NCBI GenBank assembly: GCA_027596075.1
Contig: JADGJC010000216.1
Span: 1 to 64,000 of the forward strand
Direction of reading: 5' to 3'
Length of the DNA stretch: 64,000 bases
From: Rhizophlyctis rosea
Taxonomy: Eukaryota; Chytridiomycota; Chytridiomycetes; Rhizophlyctidales; Rhizophlyctidaceae
Shown piece after piece: positions 46,473-57,872 of the stretch. The stretch's first letter is position 1; every line of letters begins with the position of its first letter. A program made the position numbers and the translations under genes. Under the pieces are notes generated by a model. The model ran no database searches. It had not been told where the DNA came from and saw only the letters and a program-made list of their open reading frames with translations.

Positions 46473-49224
46473 ACGCGGCTGGCCAATGCAAGCCCATCCT
46501 CAAGTAAGCCCTGATTTCGCCAGTCAAATTCGCTCACGAGTCGGGACGTTCATTACGAGGGACGTGTCGCAATTGCATCAAAGCAGTCAATGCGAAAACA
46601 CCTTGCGGCGGCAAGGATCAAGGATTGGTACGGCTATCAAGGAAGCTTATCCACATCTAGGAGAAGGTGTCTCTCAAATCAAACACCAACCGCAACTTAT
46701 TCCAAAAGAGACGGTGCGTAGGATCTTGAAGCGTAGTTAAGCGCGCCACAAGATCCTTGCGCACGAATTCAACGTGTCAGTGCCCATGAGTCGAAAGGGA
46801 ACAAGCCTAGGAAGGCGACGGTCATAACAATCAAATCCATTCCAAGATGCTCCCCGGTCAAGTATGACAGGGCACGTATCATGGGTTGCCCTCCGATGAA
46901 GTGCCTTTTCTCTCTCCCAATGTTATTAGCTGGAATAGCCGTTTCCAAATGGAATCAAGGATGGGCTTTATGTTGTCCGTGGGAGCACACAGCGAGGTCA
47001 ACATCAAAGCAGCGGGGTGACCATTCGCATCATGAGTAACTTGCATGGCAGCAGAGGTCCCCGCAACACGCAAATCACAACAAAAGTTCAGCATTTACGT
47101 CTTTTTGGTCTTCCCCCTCGGTGCTCAATTCAGCCATCATGCCCAAGGATGTTTCGCTGACCCCTGGATAGAAGGGCCACTCCGCACAAGGCTCAAAACG
47201 GAGGAGCGTGTTCAAAGCGAACACCGGTAATGATCCAAATACCGACGTAACAGCAAGGAACGCTGTAGTTCATGATAGATCAGTCGAAGCTGCTGCGTTT
47301 TTGGCCATATGGAGGACGCGTTGAGGTACTCTTTTCATCGTAAGAACAAAGAGACTGCAGAAGGGATCGTTGATGATGAACTTGATGACCGGGCCGCTGC
47401 CGTACGCAAAGTGAGTCAGCTGGCAATAAGGTTCTTATTTTTCACTGCGGATAATCTTCATTTCGGCAGCTTGGGGACAGAATCAGTTTCACATGATGGT
47501 GTGATGATATTTACAGGCAACTGCAAGAAACAATGGTGAGGTTCGGTGGGTTCGTGCAGGGGTCTCGTGTTGGCCTAGTAAACACGATCTGGTCGGTCTC
47601 ATAGTGGCGCTTTTTTTGCAACACGAATTTGGCACGGAACTTTCTTTGATGTGAATAGACACTCATTGCCTCTCCCTAACTGCTGTGGGTTAAGTGGGGT
47701 TGTCCGCGAGTGCCAAAAAAAAGGGGTTCAGGAAAGAATTCATACGTGAACGGATGTGATTCTTATGGTATTATCAACAACATCCATAACCGGTATTCAC
47801 GTTTCAGAACCTTACCCCCATTATGAAGAATACCATCACTACGTGGGCTTTGGTGTGTGTTGGTGCCATGGAGATCTCACAGCACTTTGGATCATTCAAG
47901 AATAGACAGCCGCAACCGGAGAACATTTCCCGGTGCTCAAATAGTTCACTGTGCACGGTGGTCGCTCTTTTTCCGGTTCGGGGTTGCGCTATTGAGGAGA
48001 ACGAAGGGGTCCAGCCTGAGCTTGTTCTGCCACCGTTGAATCAGACAACATTATTCAGGTCGGGTCAAACAAAGATGCAGTCCCAGATAACGCGAAAGCG
48101 ACGAAACCCAACATGTCCTTCCGGAACATTTGAGCTTTCTGCATGTCTCAATGAGAACTCCCTCTCCTGAAGCGGCATCTCTGATGTTTGCAGATGAAGA
48201 GCGACAAGACTGGCTTCTGTCGATTCTCATCGTCCGTTACCCCTGAGTTGGTGACGTCTCGCTGGTCCATCAGGTCGATCTATCATTTTGACTCTCAGCG
48301 ACTTCAACTTGGATTCGAATCGACTCCTTTTTAGCTGTATCTTCGTTGAACATAGAAGAGTTTTCGAGTCTAATGCCTCTGACCAGCAGACCACGTAAAC
48401 ACGAGCGGTGACAGTCTACAGGGTAAGGAGATCTAGCCTTCGCATAGTGCATAGCGTACTTACAAAGCAGAATTCCCGCGCCTCGTATCCTTACTTTCAC
48501 GGGATGATGAAAAGAGCACGTCGGATGAACTGAGAAGAACAAAAAGAGACACAACGTCATTCGAAGCCGTCATAGTCCGGTTGTGCAGCACCGCGCTTCA
48601 TTTGCAACCGTCCTTAATGGGATGCCATACCAAAATGCCGCGTGATGACGATGACCCATAATGTCGTCAAAAAACCAGCCTTGCGCATTTGCGAGCAACG
48701 AGGGGAAAAGACAACTGTGAGGTACTCATTGTTACTCCTTCCTTTCAGCTACGGGTATCAATATGGATGAATCGACTGGATACCTCAAACAGACCCATCC
48801 TTTCATTCGCAAACACGGAAACACTCGAGGTTCACGTAGATACCATTTGGTCCCCGTATCTTGCCGGAAATGGCAAGGCCGCAGTGGGCATGAGCGAGTG
48901 CGTGACAGCTTGTTTGAGGAAGTTGAGGGGCGTCAACCACATTGCACCTACCGCTGAAGCAGACATCTTGCAGCGACATGCGGCCAAATGGGGTGATTCA
49001 CAGTCGGGTCTCACAAAAGTTAGAAACAGAATCAGTACCAGCCCGCAGATCGACGGAAGATGACCAATACCATCTAACATGATACGAAAACGCTTGGTGT
49101 GCGCCAAGATGGCTCGCCGTCTGGAGGGGGTCTCAACGTCTTTTTGGCGTTTTCTTGTATGCCAAACTCCCCATCATCCTTGTATCATGAAACGATAAAA
49201 TCCCCATGACCAGTATTGTCGTGT

Positions 49225-49262
49225 CAGCACAAAAAGACAAGTCAGCACAAAAAGACAAGTAA
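49225..49262 (+). repeat. 18-base tandem duplication
   Basis: The unit tcagcacaaaaagacaag occurs twice head to tail. About 100 bases further on (49358-49395) a second small repeat iterates caagt-t-cgaacatc three times. Both lie in spacer DNA. Confidence 0.75.
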
Positions 49263-49774
49263 GAAAGGGTTCTGTCCGGCATTTCAAATCATCGCATAAC
49301 TTTTGCAGAATGCCCATGAGTCCGCGTCATGACCCGCTGGTGGCACCATCCTTGCCAAGTCGAACATCCAAGTTCGAACATCTCATCCAAGTCGAACATC
49401 TCCAAACAGACTCTGCTCCCCAGCATAATTTGGGATGGAAGGGACCGATCCTCACACATGACAGAGAGGAAAAAATATCAGATCCACTGAAGAAAGACAA
49501 CGATCCGGAACATGCCCAGAGCAAGGGAAAATCCCGCTCCAAGTTTTCCACCCATCACACCAACACAATGTTCCTACCAATCTGCTTCTTCCGTCCCGAC
49601 CATCTCAATGAGCATCACAGTAAGGGCGCTTGCAAATATCATGAGATAAAGCACTAGTAAGTTACCTCTTCCCCCTCGCTCGGAACGAGGTAGGCACGAT
49701 TCTTCTTCTCCAGGGGATGACATCAACCCCTTTTTTGTTGCATCCCAAAAGTACACACATCCCACCAAAAAGAG

Positions 49775-50494
49775 ATGAAATTCACCGAGTGGAGGGGAGA
49801 CTTTCAGACCGATCATCGAACTGATGGAATCCGGGGGATGGTTTTAGCAATCATCATATCATACAACCTGATGACACCCAAACATACTGGCCCCTTCCAA
49901 AACACCCATTTTGCCCCTCTCAGGAAAATGCCACAAAAAAAAAGATTCCAAAAACCTTCGTCCGAAAACGTGGAGTTTCCGCCGCGATGGGAAGGGCCTC
50001 CCGTCCACCGATATGCTACTATGTCTCATCACTTACCATCGCTTACTGTTGTGGCGTGCAGCGAAAAAAGTGAGTGGGCGGGGAGCGTCCATTGTTGTTC
50101 TATAACCCCGTTTTCGAGTCAACTCGCCCATCTCGTAACGTGTGCATCTGTGAACCGACATCACACCAATATCGTTGGTGTGTACTTTAACTTTCCCAAC
50201 GGCCCCAAAAAGGGAGGAAGAGAAGAGACCGAGATACCATTCAATGAGCCGCAGCTATCTAAACGTTATGCTCTCAAGTTTGAAGAAACAGTCGAAATAC
50301 GCTTTGGGCCCCTGTTGATCTCATCACTCAAGCTGCGCGTTCGAAACACACAGCATACTTCTTCCTGCCTACCATCTTCTGCGAGGTGGAAGAGGGCTGA
50401 CAGCTTAGATGTATCTCTGACCGATGGAAAAGGGCGACAGAAACATACGGTGGGACAAGATGTGGAAGACCAAAGGCTGGACAGCCGTTTTTGA
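49775..50494 (+). CDS. long unsupported ORF (239 aa)
   Basis: An ATG-initiated frame longer than expected by chance in most of the spacer DNA. It has no recognisable domain, signal peptide or membrane segment. Composition is irregular (many His, Ser, Cys, Arg), and it lacks the C-to-G skew seen in clear genes of the window. It could be an orphan gene, a relic or chance. I keep it only because of its length. Confidence 0.18.
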   Translation: MKFTEWRGDFQTDHRTDGIRGMVLAIIISYNLMTPKHTGPFQNTHFAPLRKMPQKKRFQKPSSENVEFPPRWEGPPVHRYATMSHHLPSLTVVACSEKSEWAGSVHCCSITPFSSQLAHLVTCASVNRHHTNIVGVYFNFPNGPKKGGREETEIPFNEPQLSKRYALKFEETVEIRFGPLLISSLKLRVRNTQHTSSCLPSSARWKRADSLDVSLTDGKGRQKHTVGQDVEDQRLDSRF

Positions 50495-51055
50495 TTTCAC
50501 GCCAAGCAAGAATCAACCCTCAACAAACAGCAGTCTCCTAGAACGGACTCAACAGGCCAACCATCACCACCCTGTAATCCCGGAGAGGGAGAGCAAGATT
50601 CCCTCCCCACCAGCAAAATCCACTTCATCCCGTGCGCTCCCCCACTCAACAAGAGAGCTCGTCACGACAACCTTCCTCAAAATAGTTTTCGTGAATCCCT
50701 TTATCACATCGGACAGAGAACCGAAAAAAAAAACAATGGTCCACGACATCGGATGAAAAACGAAAATATCCTGACCAGTAACCCAGGGGCTCATTCCCTG
50801 CAAATATTCTCAGTCCCCAGTTGTCGGCCAATGCAGAATCGTAGTTCTCGATCTCAAACTCAAAAACCAATGGAATTCCCGCTCAGCAATCCTCATAAAC
50901 CAAACGCATCAACCCAACGCAACACAAAATAGATATTAAGACAAAAAAGCCGAACAACCAGCCAACACATAACACAAATCTTCATAAAAAGCAAAAAATC
51001 ATCTTATTTTTTCAGGCTCGAAGGTACCGCTAAAGTCTTACAAGTGTCCGCTGTT

Positions 51056-53174
51056 TTATGGGCGTGGGGAAGAAGAAGAAGAGGAAGAAGAACGGTCAGT
51101 TTCACTGTCAGAATCAGAGTCCGAGCTCGAGGAAGATGACCCAGAGTCCGAGTCAGAAGATGAAGATGAAGATCCGTCTCCAGTCTCCATAAGACCGGGC
51201 ACGCCATCCACGGCATCAACATCGGATCCCATCTCTCGTCTAACATGCGAAAGAGGGGCGAAACCAGAATTCAACACCACACCCCCCAAAAAAGCCAAAA
51301 AGAAAAAACGATCAAACGGCATACTCACATAACAGCCAACGTAAAATCCGTCGTACTATGCACCCCCCTAACATCCGGCGTCAAAACCTTACTCTCCTTT
51401 ATAACCTTCATCAAAGCCCCCGAAATCCTATTAGCATGCTCATCCAACCCCAAATGCCTCAACATATGAATAGCGCTCAACAACAAGGCCGTCGGGTTGG
51501 CCGTGTTCCTCCCCTGGATATCTTTACCAACATGACGGCACCCCGGTTCAAACACCGCGTATTCCCGTCCAAGGTTAGCGCCGGAAACGACACCGGGCCC
51601 ACCGACAAGGGCAGCACCGACGTTAGAGAGAATGTTACCGTAGAGGTTACCGCAGACAACGACGTCGAATTGAGAGGGTTTGGAAACGAGTTGCATGGAT
51701 GCGTTGTCGACGATCATGTCGGCGAATTGGATGCCGGAGGATTCGTAGAGTTTGGCGACGTCGCGGCAGACGTTGAGGAAGAGGCCGTCGCCCTTTTTCC
51801 TGTTGTGTATCTTCTGTCAGTTTTTCCGGGTCCATGTCCTTGTTTTCTCTCTATCCGGCTATATCCGGCTCCCAAATGACTATGCACATATTGCCAAGAG
51901 CAAAACGATACTTACATGATGTTAGCCTTGTGGATGGCAGTGACCTTCTTCCGTCCGTTCTTCAACGCAAAGTCGAACGCGTACTTGGCGATACGCTCGG
52001 TCTTTGCCTTGGTCACGACCTTCAAGGACTCAACAACACCAGGAATGGGCTGGCAACATCAACAAAGTAATCAATCAGCAATCTCTCATGACCGTCAAAT
52101 CTCCATTTTCCCAACTCAAAACTAAGATCAGTAATTTCATAATGCAAATACCCACAGTGTGCTCCAACCCAGAGTACTCTCCCTCAGTGTTCTCACGGAT
52201 GATGGCAAAGTCGACACCCTTGTGGCGGGTGGGCCAGTTGCCGGGAAGGTTTTGGATGAGGGAGATGGAGGCGTAGATGTCGAGTTCGCGGCGGAAGAAA
52301 CCGTTCAGGGAGCTGTGGCCGAGGCGGGAAACGGGGGTGTACAGAATACCTATTGCCGACATAGATGGTCAGTGGCTCTTCAACGTCTCTGAACATCCTT
52401 CCCGTCCAATCAAATATTGAATTTCCCAGTAACACATCCAATTGCATCCAACTTTCTGACCGATTACAAAGTGCCCATCTCCTTTGCCCACCAAACCCAT
52501 CCACCCAATTCCGCACATCCCTAAAAAGCCCTCAGAAACACCCACCCTTAAGAGCAACCTTATTCCTCCTGATAGAATCCATGGCCTGCTTCAAAAGCGC
52601 CTCATCGCGCTCCGTGTAACCAGACAAATCAAACTGCTCCCACTCGACGGGCACACCGGCGGCCTTGAAAATAGTCTTTACGGCAGTGGACATTTCGAGA
52701 CCGACACCGTCACCGGGGATGAGGGTGACGGTGTGGATACCGCCGTAGACTGTGCCGGCGGAGAACTGGGTGGGTGGAGGGTGAGTGGTTGGTGGTGGGG
52801 TGAGGTTATGAAGGGGGTACGTTGTGCAAGATGTGACTGTTGGGCAGGGAGGAACTTACGTCAGAGGGACGCGCGACTTGAGTTTTGGTCTCTGCGGTTC
52901 CAAAGTTCCGTGCGCTGATTGCCGCTCGTGGTACCATCACCTATAAATATTAAACATTTTCCCACGGTGGGAAAAACCAGTTAGGGCAAGTCCATTTCAA
53001 GACCATCATCAAATTCAGTGTACGATCCATTCCCTCTGCCTCATACTATCCCTCCCAGAAGCACAAGTTTCACGACGGGGTTGTCCTCCTCGCCTCCTGC
53101 GCACTCACCCCAGCCTCCCTCACACTTCGCCTCACAGGCATAGCAGTAGCCGTCCGCGACAACGTTCTGAACAT
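51056..53174 (-). CDS. IDH1: NAD-isocitrate dehydrogenase, regulatory-type (IDH1-like) subunit, mitochondrial, 7 exons
   Basis: This is a subunit of the TCA-cycle enzyme converting isocitrate plus NAD to 2-oxoglutarate. Exons 53109-53174, 52860-52940, 52546-52765, 52156-52349, 51916-52049, 51329-51799 and 51056-51239 give 449 aa in consistent phase. Residues 1-35 form an Arg-rich, acid-poor mitochondrial presequence ([18 protein letters not shown]). The core shows [50 protein letters not shown] and [24 protein letters not shown] where catalytic subunits have SDL, and the GGPG stretch, match the yeast IDH1 (regulatory) side. Splicing of the last intron (51240-51328) replaces a stop just after TLAVM by a 61-residue tail with a long Ser/Asp run. 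Reading through that intron gives a normal-length protein. Some paralogue uncertainty remains (IDH1 versus IDH2). Confidence 0.92.
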
Positions 53175-53733
53175 CTTTATCTGATTAACGCGGGGTATAG
53201 GATACTGTGAGTTATTTGTGGGTAAGTGATACGAGGTCGATGTTTTGTATCTTGTGGTGATTAGCCACGCGGTGGGTAGGAGGAGGAGAGGGCGATGGGA
53301 AAAGGAGGGATTAGGATTGAGATGTGCGTTTGTTCTTCGGTTCTGTTATCGTGCAACCGGCGCGGATGTGGTGAGTAGCGTCACCACCCGTCACAATTTC
53401 CTGAGCAACAAGTCTTGGATGTGGCTTGTCGGTGCAGTACCAAAAATGGGACCCACAAAGATCATTGGACAAAAGATACCGTGGATAGGGTTACGTCATG
53501 TTTATTTATACTGATATCTACTGTCACGTGATATCGTTGGACATGTGAAGACCTTTGCTCTCTTCCTGCATACTGTAGGATGCCACATTGCGTTCATCAC
53601 AAGAGAGAAGGAGTAACCGGTGTGTATTTACATCTTCGTGACAACAGTGCCCAGTATTCACAATTTACTCTACACCCAGAAGTGATGGATGGCTGATAAG
53701 TGCAACCACCAAAAGCTTTCAACCCGCATCAAA

Positions 53734-54411
53734 TCAATACTGATCCCCTTCTTGAACATCGACACTGAACCCTCTGTCATGTAGGACTCTCGACTTGGCC
53801 AGATCCCTTCGTTTCCGCTCGTCCAGCTCTCGTCTGTGCTCTCTTTGGATCTCCTCCGGAGACACTTGGCGTAGATTTGCTGTTGATGCGTCTTCTCTGT
53901 CTGGGTCCTGACGGGTCGAGTGCACATGTAGTGTAAGCGATTTGAGCGTGAACGACCGCACAGTCCAAGATACGGGGCAAGAAACGTACAATCTCTCCCA
54001 AAAGCACGACGTTCTCCCCGCGAATGACAAATACTCCTCGTGGTATGTCGCCATATGTGTCATTGACATATGTACGTTCTATTGTGTCTTGGAGAACTAG
54101 GTTTGCTATATTGGAGAACAATCGGCAGTCTGAGAATGGCGCGGGTCATATGAAGCGCGAGGTGGCATATGCAAACCGAATTGATCGTATGAACGTAGCC
54201 AGCCTATTAGGTTTCGTCCGTCGCGGAGAATGACCAGTAGCTTTTCTATGAAGCGCGAAAGAGATAAAATGAGTGTGGTAATAGGTGAGGAGAACACCCA
54301 GGAGGGGGAGGTCGGTTGGAAAGTTTGTGTGTGTCTGAGATACCAAAATCGAAGACACGTACTGTCAACACAGTCGACCAGACTTGCTGAACCTGGGAGG
54401 AAGTTGTCCAT
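53734..54411 (-). CDS. LSM1: LSM1, cytoplasmic Lsm1-7 ring subunit (135 aa, 4 exons)
   Basis: Lsm1 defines the cytoplasmic Lsm1-7 ring, which with Pat1 binds the 3' end of deadenylated mRNA and promotes decapping in P-bodies. Exons 54363-54411, 54177-54245, 53990-54105 and 53734-53907 join in phase to 408 bases. The product begins [20 protein letters not shown] and carries Sm motif 1 ([20 protein letters not shown], with [10 protein letters not shown] after it) and Sm motif 2 ([20 protein letters not shown]). A helical charged C-terminal extension typical of Lsm1 follows ([20 protein letters not shown]), ending EGDQY. The length matches the human protein (about 133 aa). It is divergent from the gene at 54805, so they share an upstream region. 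Exon skew is weak here, unlike its neighbours. The identification is secure. Confidence 0.94.
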
Positions 54412-54804
54412 TGCGTGGTCAGGAGAGTTGTGTGCGTGCCTTCAGAAGCAGGGAAGGAAGTGGCGAGGCTGTCAAAGGCAGTATCGAAGGTGGCCACTGC
54501 TAGTACTAGCAGTTTGAATATGAGTGTACTTATAATGTAGATGCCAACGTGTGAAAATACCAGAATACCGCCATCGAAATTGCGTTTGAATGGGCCGATT
54601 GAAATCGTGAGTCTGCATGGTCCCAACATGGTCCCAACTTCCAAGTTCGGTGGATGTGGCTTATGTGGCTTGCTGGCTGGCCAAATTGCTGATGCATTTG
54701 CTGATGGACTAGGTACCTCTCCTCCTCCTTCCCAGTGTCCCCACCTCCAGCCCTCAACCACATCCCCTTCTTCTCCAACCGAGCCCCTGCTTTGAACGGA
54801 CACA
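54412..54804. promoter_or_regulatory. shared divergent promoter region, LSM1 / OCA6-like gene
   Basis: The 393 bases between two divergently read starts must hold both promoters and leaders. The OCA6-like side has a pyrimidine-rich leader (about 54718-54780, cctcctcc-type) ahead of cacaATGTCC. No TATA box or known operator is evident. Confidence 0.5.
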
Positions 54805-55895
54805 ATGTCCCTCCTCCCTCCCTTATACCCTCCCTTCCGCTTCGGCCACATAGAAGAAACCCTCCACAGAGGCTCATACCCAAAACCACGCTCATTCCGC
54901 TTCCTCACCCGCCTCCGTCTCCGCACAATCCTCTCCCTGACACCCTCCGCACCAACAGAAGCCCTCGCCAAATTCTGCCACGAAAACAACTTAACATCAA
55001 TACACATCCGCGTGGACAAGCCGAAGGAAGACTCGATACCTCTTACGTTCCCGAAAACCGCGCAAATCCTTTCGGTATTGATAGATCCGGCGAATCATCC
55101 TTGTTATGTGCACTGTTTGGACGGGATGATTGTCACGACGGCCGTGACCGCGTGTTTGAGGAAGGTTGAGGCGTGGAGTATGGGGTGTATCAAAGCGGAG
55201 TCAACAAGACACTTGAAGGAAGATACCCCCCCGCCAGAATTAATCGAGTTCCTAGAAAAGTTCACAGCAGAGATCGAAGTTCCTCCCACAATACCCCGCT
55301 GGCTCTGGGGCGGTCAAATCCCGCAAAAACGCCATGCATACCCATCCATAAGACTCAAACTACCCCCCGTCCCATCTTCACATAACAACTCCACTACAAG
55401 GCAACCCTCGCAACATCCTCAACACCTTCAATGCAATCTTCCAACCACCCACCATCACAACCTCACTCGCAAACATCAACACCCCAACCACCGAAATCTA
55501 CCTCTCAATCCCCAACACCTCTACAGAGTGACATACCCCCAATGCCCTCCCCCTCACCCCTCTCCGACCCATCACCGCCCTCCGCACCCGCAACCCTCCA
55601 CGCACCCACAGCATCCCGTCTAACACCCCCGCAAATTCGTACACCCTCACCGCCCGTACCAGTTCCCTCGCCCCTCGTTCACGCCTTACGGTCTCTCACT
55701 CCACCTTCTACAACGCCGTCGCCGCCGCCATTACGGTTGCCTGCGGGGGAGGATGGTGGTGCGTGTGGGGAGGAAGGGAAGGGAGGGGAGGAGGAGGAGG
55801 AGGAGGAGGATGGAGATGGGGAGGAAGGGATGAGTTTAACGGTTAGGGCGTTGGCGTTGGAGTTGAGTGGGGGATTTAAGGGTGGGAGGGGGTGA
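54805..55895 (+). CDS. OCA6-like atypical dual-specificity-phosphatase-fold protein
   Basis: This belongs to the fungal Siw14/OCA family (Y_phosphatase2/DSP, PF03162), linked to inositol-pyrophosphate and stress signalling. The first frame (54805 to about 55368) contains PPFRFGHIEETLHRGSYPKP (about 9-28), FRFLTRLRLRTILSLTPSAP and the P-loop YVHCLDGMIVTTAVTACLRK (101-120), then WLWGGQIPQKRH. His103-Cys104 are present, but the position five residues after the Cys spacer, normally Arg (CX5R), is Val110. Catalysis by the usual mechanism is therefore unlikely, as in yeast Oca6-type members. After about residue 188 the first frame becomes His/Pro/Gln filler and stops at 55623. A second frame runs open to 55895 with Pro/Ser-rich, then acidic sequence ending MSLTVRALALELSGG. 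An intron starting near 55369 (for example ending at 55526) would join them in frame; this join is uncertain. Confidence 0.75.
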
Positions 55896-57266
55896 TGGAG
55901 GTTGGGGAGGTGGAGTGATTGCGTTGTATATAGAGTGTTGATAATGTAGCGGTTGGGGTCGTACATAATGCATGTATCGTCATCGCTTCCCGACAAAACG
56001 ACAGATCGTAAGCAAACCTTGTACGGGACAAAAGGTCTGATCTGCCATTGTCTGAAGAACCATAGCCGCGTTTGTCAACAATAGTTTTGGCACTCGCAAC
56101 CGTGAACAGAAATGTCAGGAGAGTTATTCGCAAACCCCAGCACCATATTATCATCTTTTCCGAATTGAGTTGATTTCCTTTTTGATGAATACTGGGACGA
56201 AATGTCCGGAAGAACAAAAGTCAGTTATCCAATGTTGTCTCCACATCCGGTGTATGAATGAGTTTCCGCCTCCTACATCGCTTTTTACACTCTTGCATTG
56301 GTGTTCCTTATTTTTTTTTCTTATCAAGACTGACGGTCTGGGTAGTTTTTCCAGTTTTTATGTGTTATATGTATGTGACAGATCCTTTCTCAAGACCATT
56401 TCTTGGCCCCCGACTTTCGTGTGGAGAGACTTGTTTCCCTAGAATGTCTCGCTCTTCATCCTTACAGCAATTTGGGTGACATACAGGCGGCGACGCAAGG
56501 CTTCTTCGTTCTTTTTGTCGATCGATTTGCACGAACTGTGGTAATTGATGTTCCATTCGTGCATTACAATCGAATGAAAAAGGAAAAAAGAAAAGATGAC
56601 GTTACCGGTCAATTCTTCAGAGCACGCGAAGAATTTGTGTCCTTCCGTTTGCAGAAAGGGTGATGGCATCTTCACCCATCAGAGGGTGTTCGGTATGGAG
56701 TGAGTATGTTGCAGAGTCTCGCACACAGCCCGAGAAGAGACGGTACCGGGGGACGGCCAATCTTACTCAAAGATAGCTTGAGCAACAACTTTCATCCCAG
56801 ATGATACTCACAGACGTGCCAATGGCAAAATAAGACCGATGAATATCACCATCATTTTTTTGGCGGGATTTCAATGCATTTCAGGAAAACCGTCTTCAAG
56901 AAGATTGTGCAATGAGGTCCCGGTGTTTGTCGACCTTCGGCATGGAACAAAGGGTACGAACAATCTTCGTTACAGGGCACGTAACCGGATGTGAATAAGA
57001 GGACCTCGGAAGGTGCTTTATCGAAATTATTACGTAAAGGGACAATATCGCAGTCATCAAAAAATGAGCCAAAAAAAGAACTAAAAAGAACCATTTGCGC
57101 GGCCTCATGAGTCCTCGAATCCTTTTCCAAACATCTTGTCAAGACCCACTTAATTCTTCTCATTCTGTTCTCGGTGTTTGAAACATTGCTTGTGTATCTT
57201 ACTTTTTTGGGGATTACTCAACTTGGACAGCGAAGAATTGCGGGAGACCAACAAGCCCTTCCATGC

Positions 57267-57340
57267 GTGCAGGATTGAAGCTCAGTCAAGACGACGACGG
57301 ACTTTCATGGATGAAGGCTCAGTCAGTACTACGACGAACT
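57267..57340 (+). repeat. imperfect tandem duplication, about 37-base unit
   Basis: Two adjacent units share gaa(g)gctcagtca, then (c/t)acgacg(g/a)actttcat. The second follows immediately on the first, with several substitutions. It lies in spacer DNA. Confidence 0.7.
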
Positions 57341-57835
57341 TTCATCCTTTCGCGCCCCATGGGGCTGAAGATTGCATTGGGCATTGGTAACTTTGGTGAA
57401 CCTTTTTCGGCCCCAGCCCTTATGGTGGAAGGAGTCCGCCACCAGGTTGGCACCACTTGGTTCTGCTCTACCTGTCAGAGCCCATGATTTATACAGTCCG
57501 AGTTCATCGATTTTGTGTCAATACGTCAAGTGTACTGCGTTTCGGCACAGACAAGGTAGCAACCCTGCTGCAATCGATCCTTTTCAAGCCAAAGCGCAAA
57601 CGCACGGCGAGAAGGTACGTTGAACAACAAAAAGGTAAGTGGAATATTGATTTCATCTCAATCTCAATCCAGCACGGGCGGGTAACATGAGGTGCTCATA
57701 TAGGATAAGCTTGAGTTGAGGTCGACAACTCTCTGCAGGCTTCTTGCATTATGGATTATCATCTCCGTTTTTTTTTTTTTGAGCAGCATACTGGGGAGCG
57801 GGTTCTTTTGCGTTTTTTCGAAGAAAGTTATGGTG

Positions 57836-57872
57836 GAGATGTGTCATCAACGGCTGAGATGTGTCATCCAGC
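57836..57872 (+). repeat. short tandem repeat of gagatgtgtcatc
   Basis: The 13-base word gagatgtgtcatc occurs twice, with starts 20 bases apart. It is non-coding. Confidence 0.65.

Larger units (their letters stand above)
42044..51055. other. gene-poor spacer, about 9 kb
   Basis: It contains an assembly gap, a duplicated block, a decayed exon copy, a repeated 21-mer and small tandem repeats, each annotated separately. The 3' untranslated region of the orphan gene probably runs on from 42044; it stays strongly G-rich to about 42120. Apart from one long but unsupported ORF at 49775-50494, nothing looks coding. Confidence 0.5.

Noticed and set aside
51004..51246. Leucine-rich 80-aa frame overlapping the IDH tail
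   Set aside because: It is the alternate frame of the Ser/Asp repeat (TCx/GAx read out of phase) and has no independent support.
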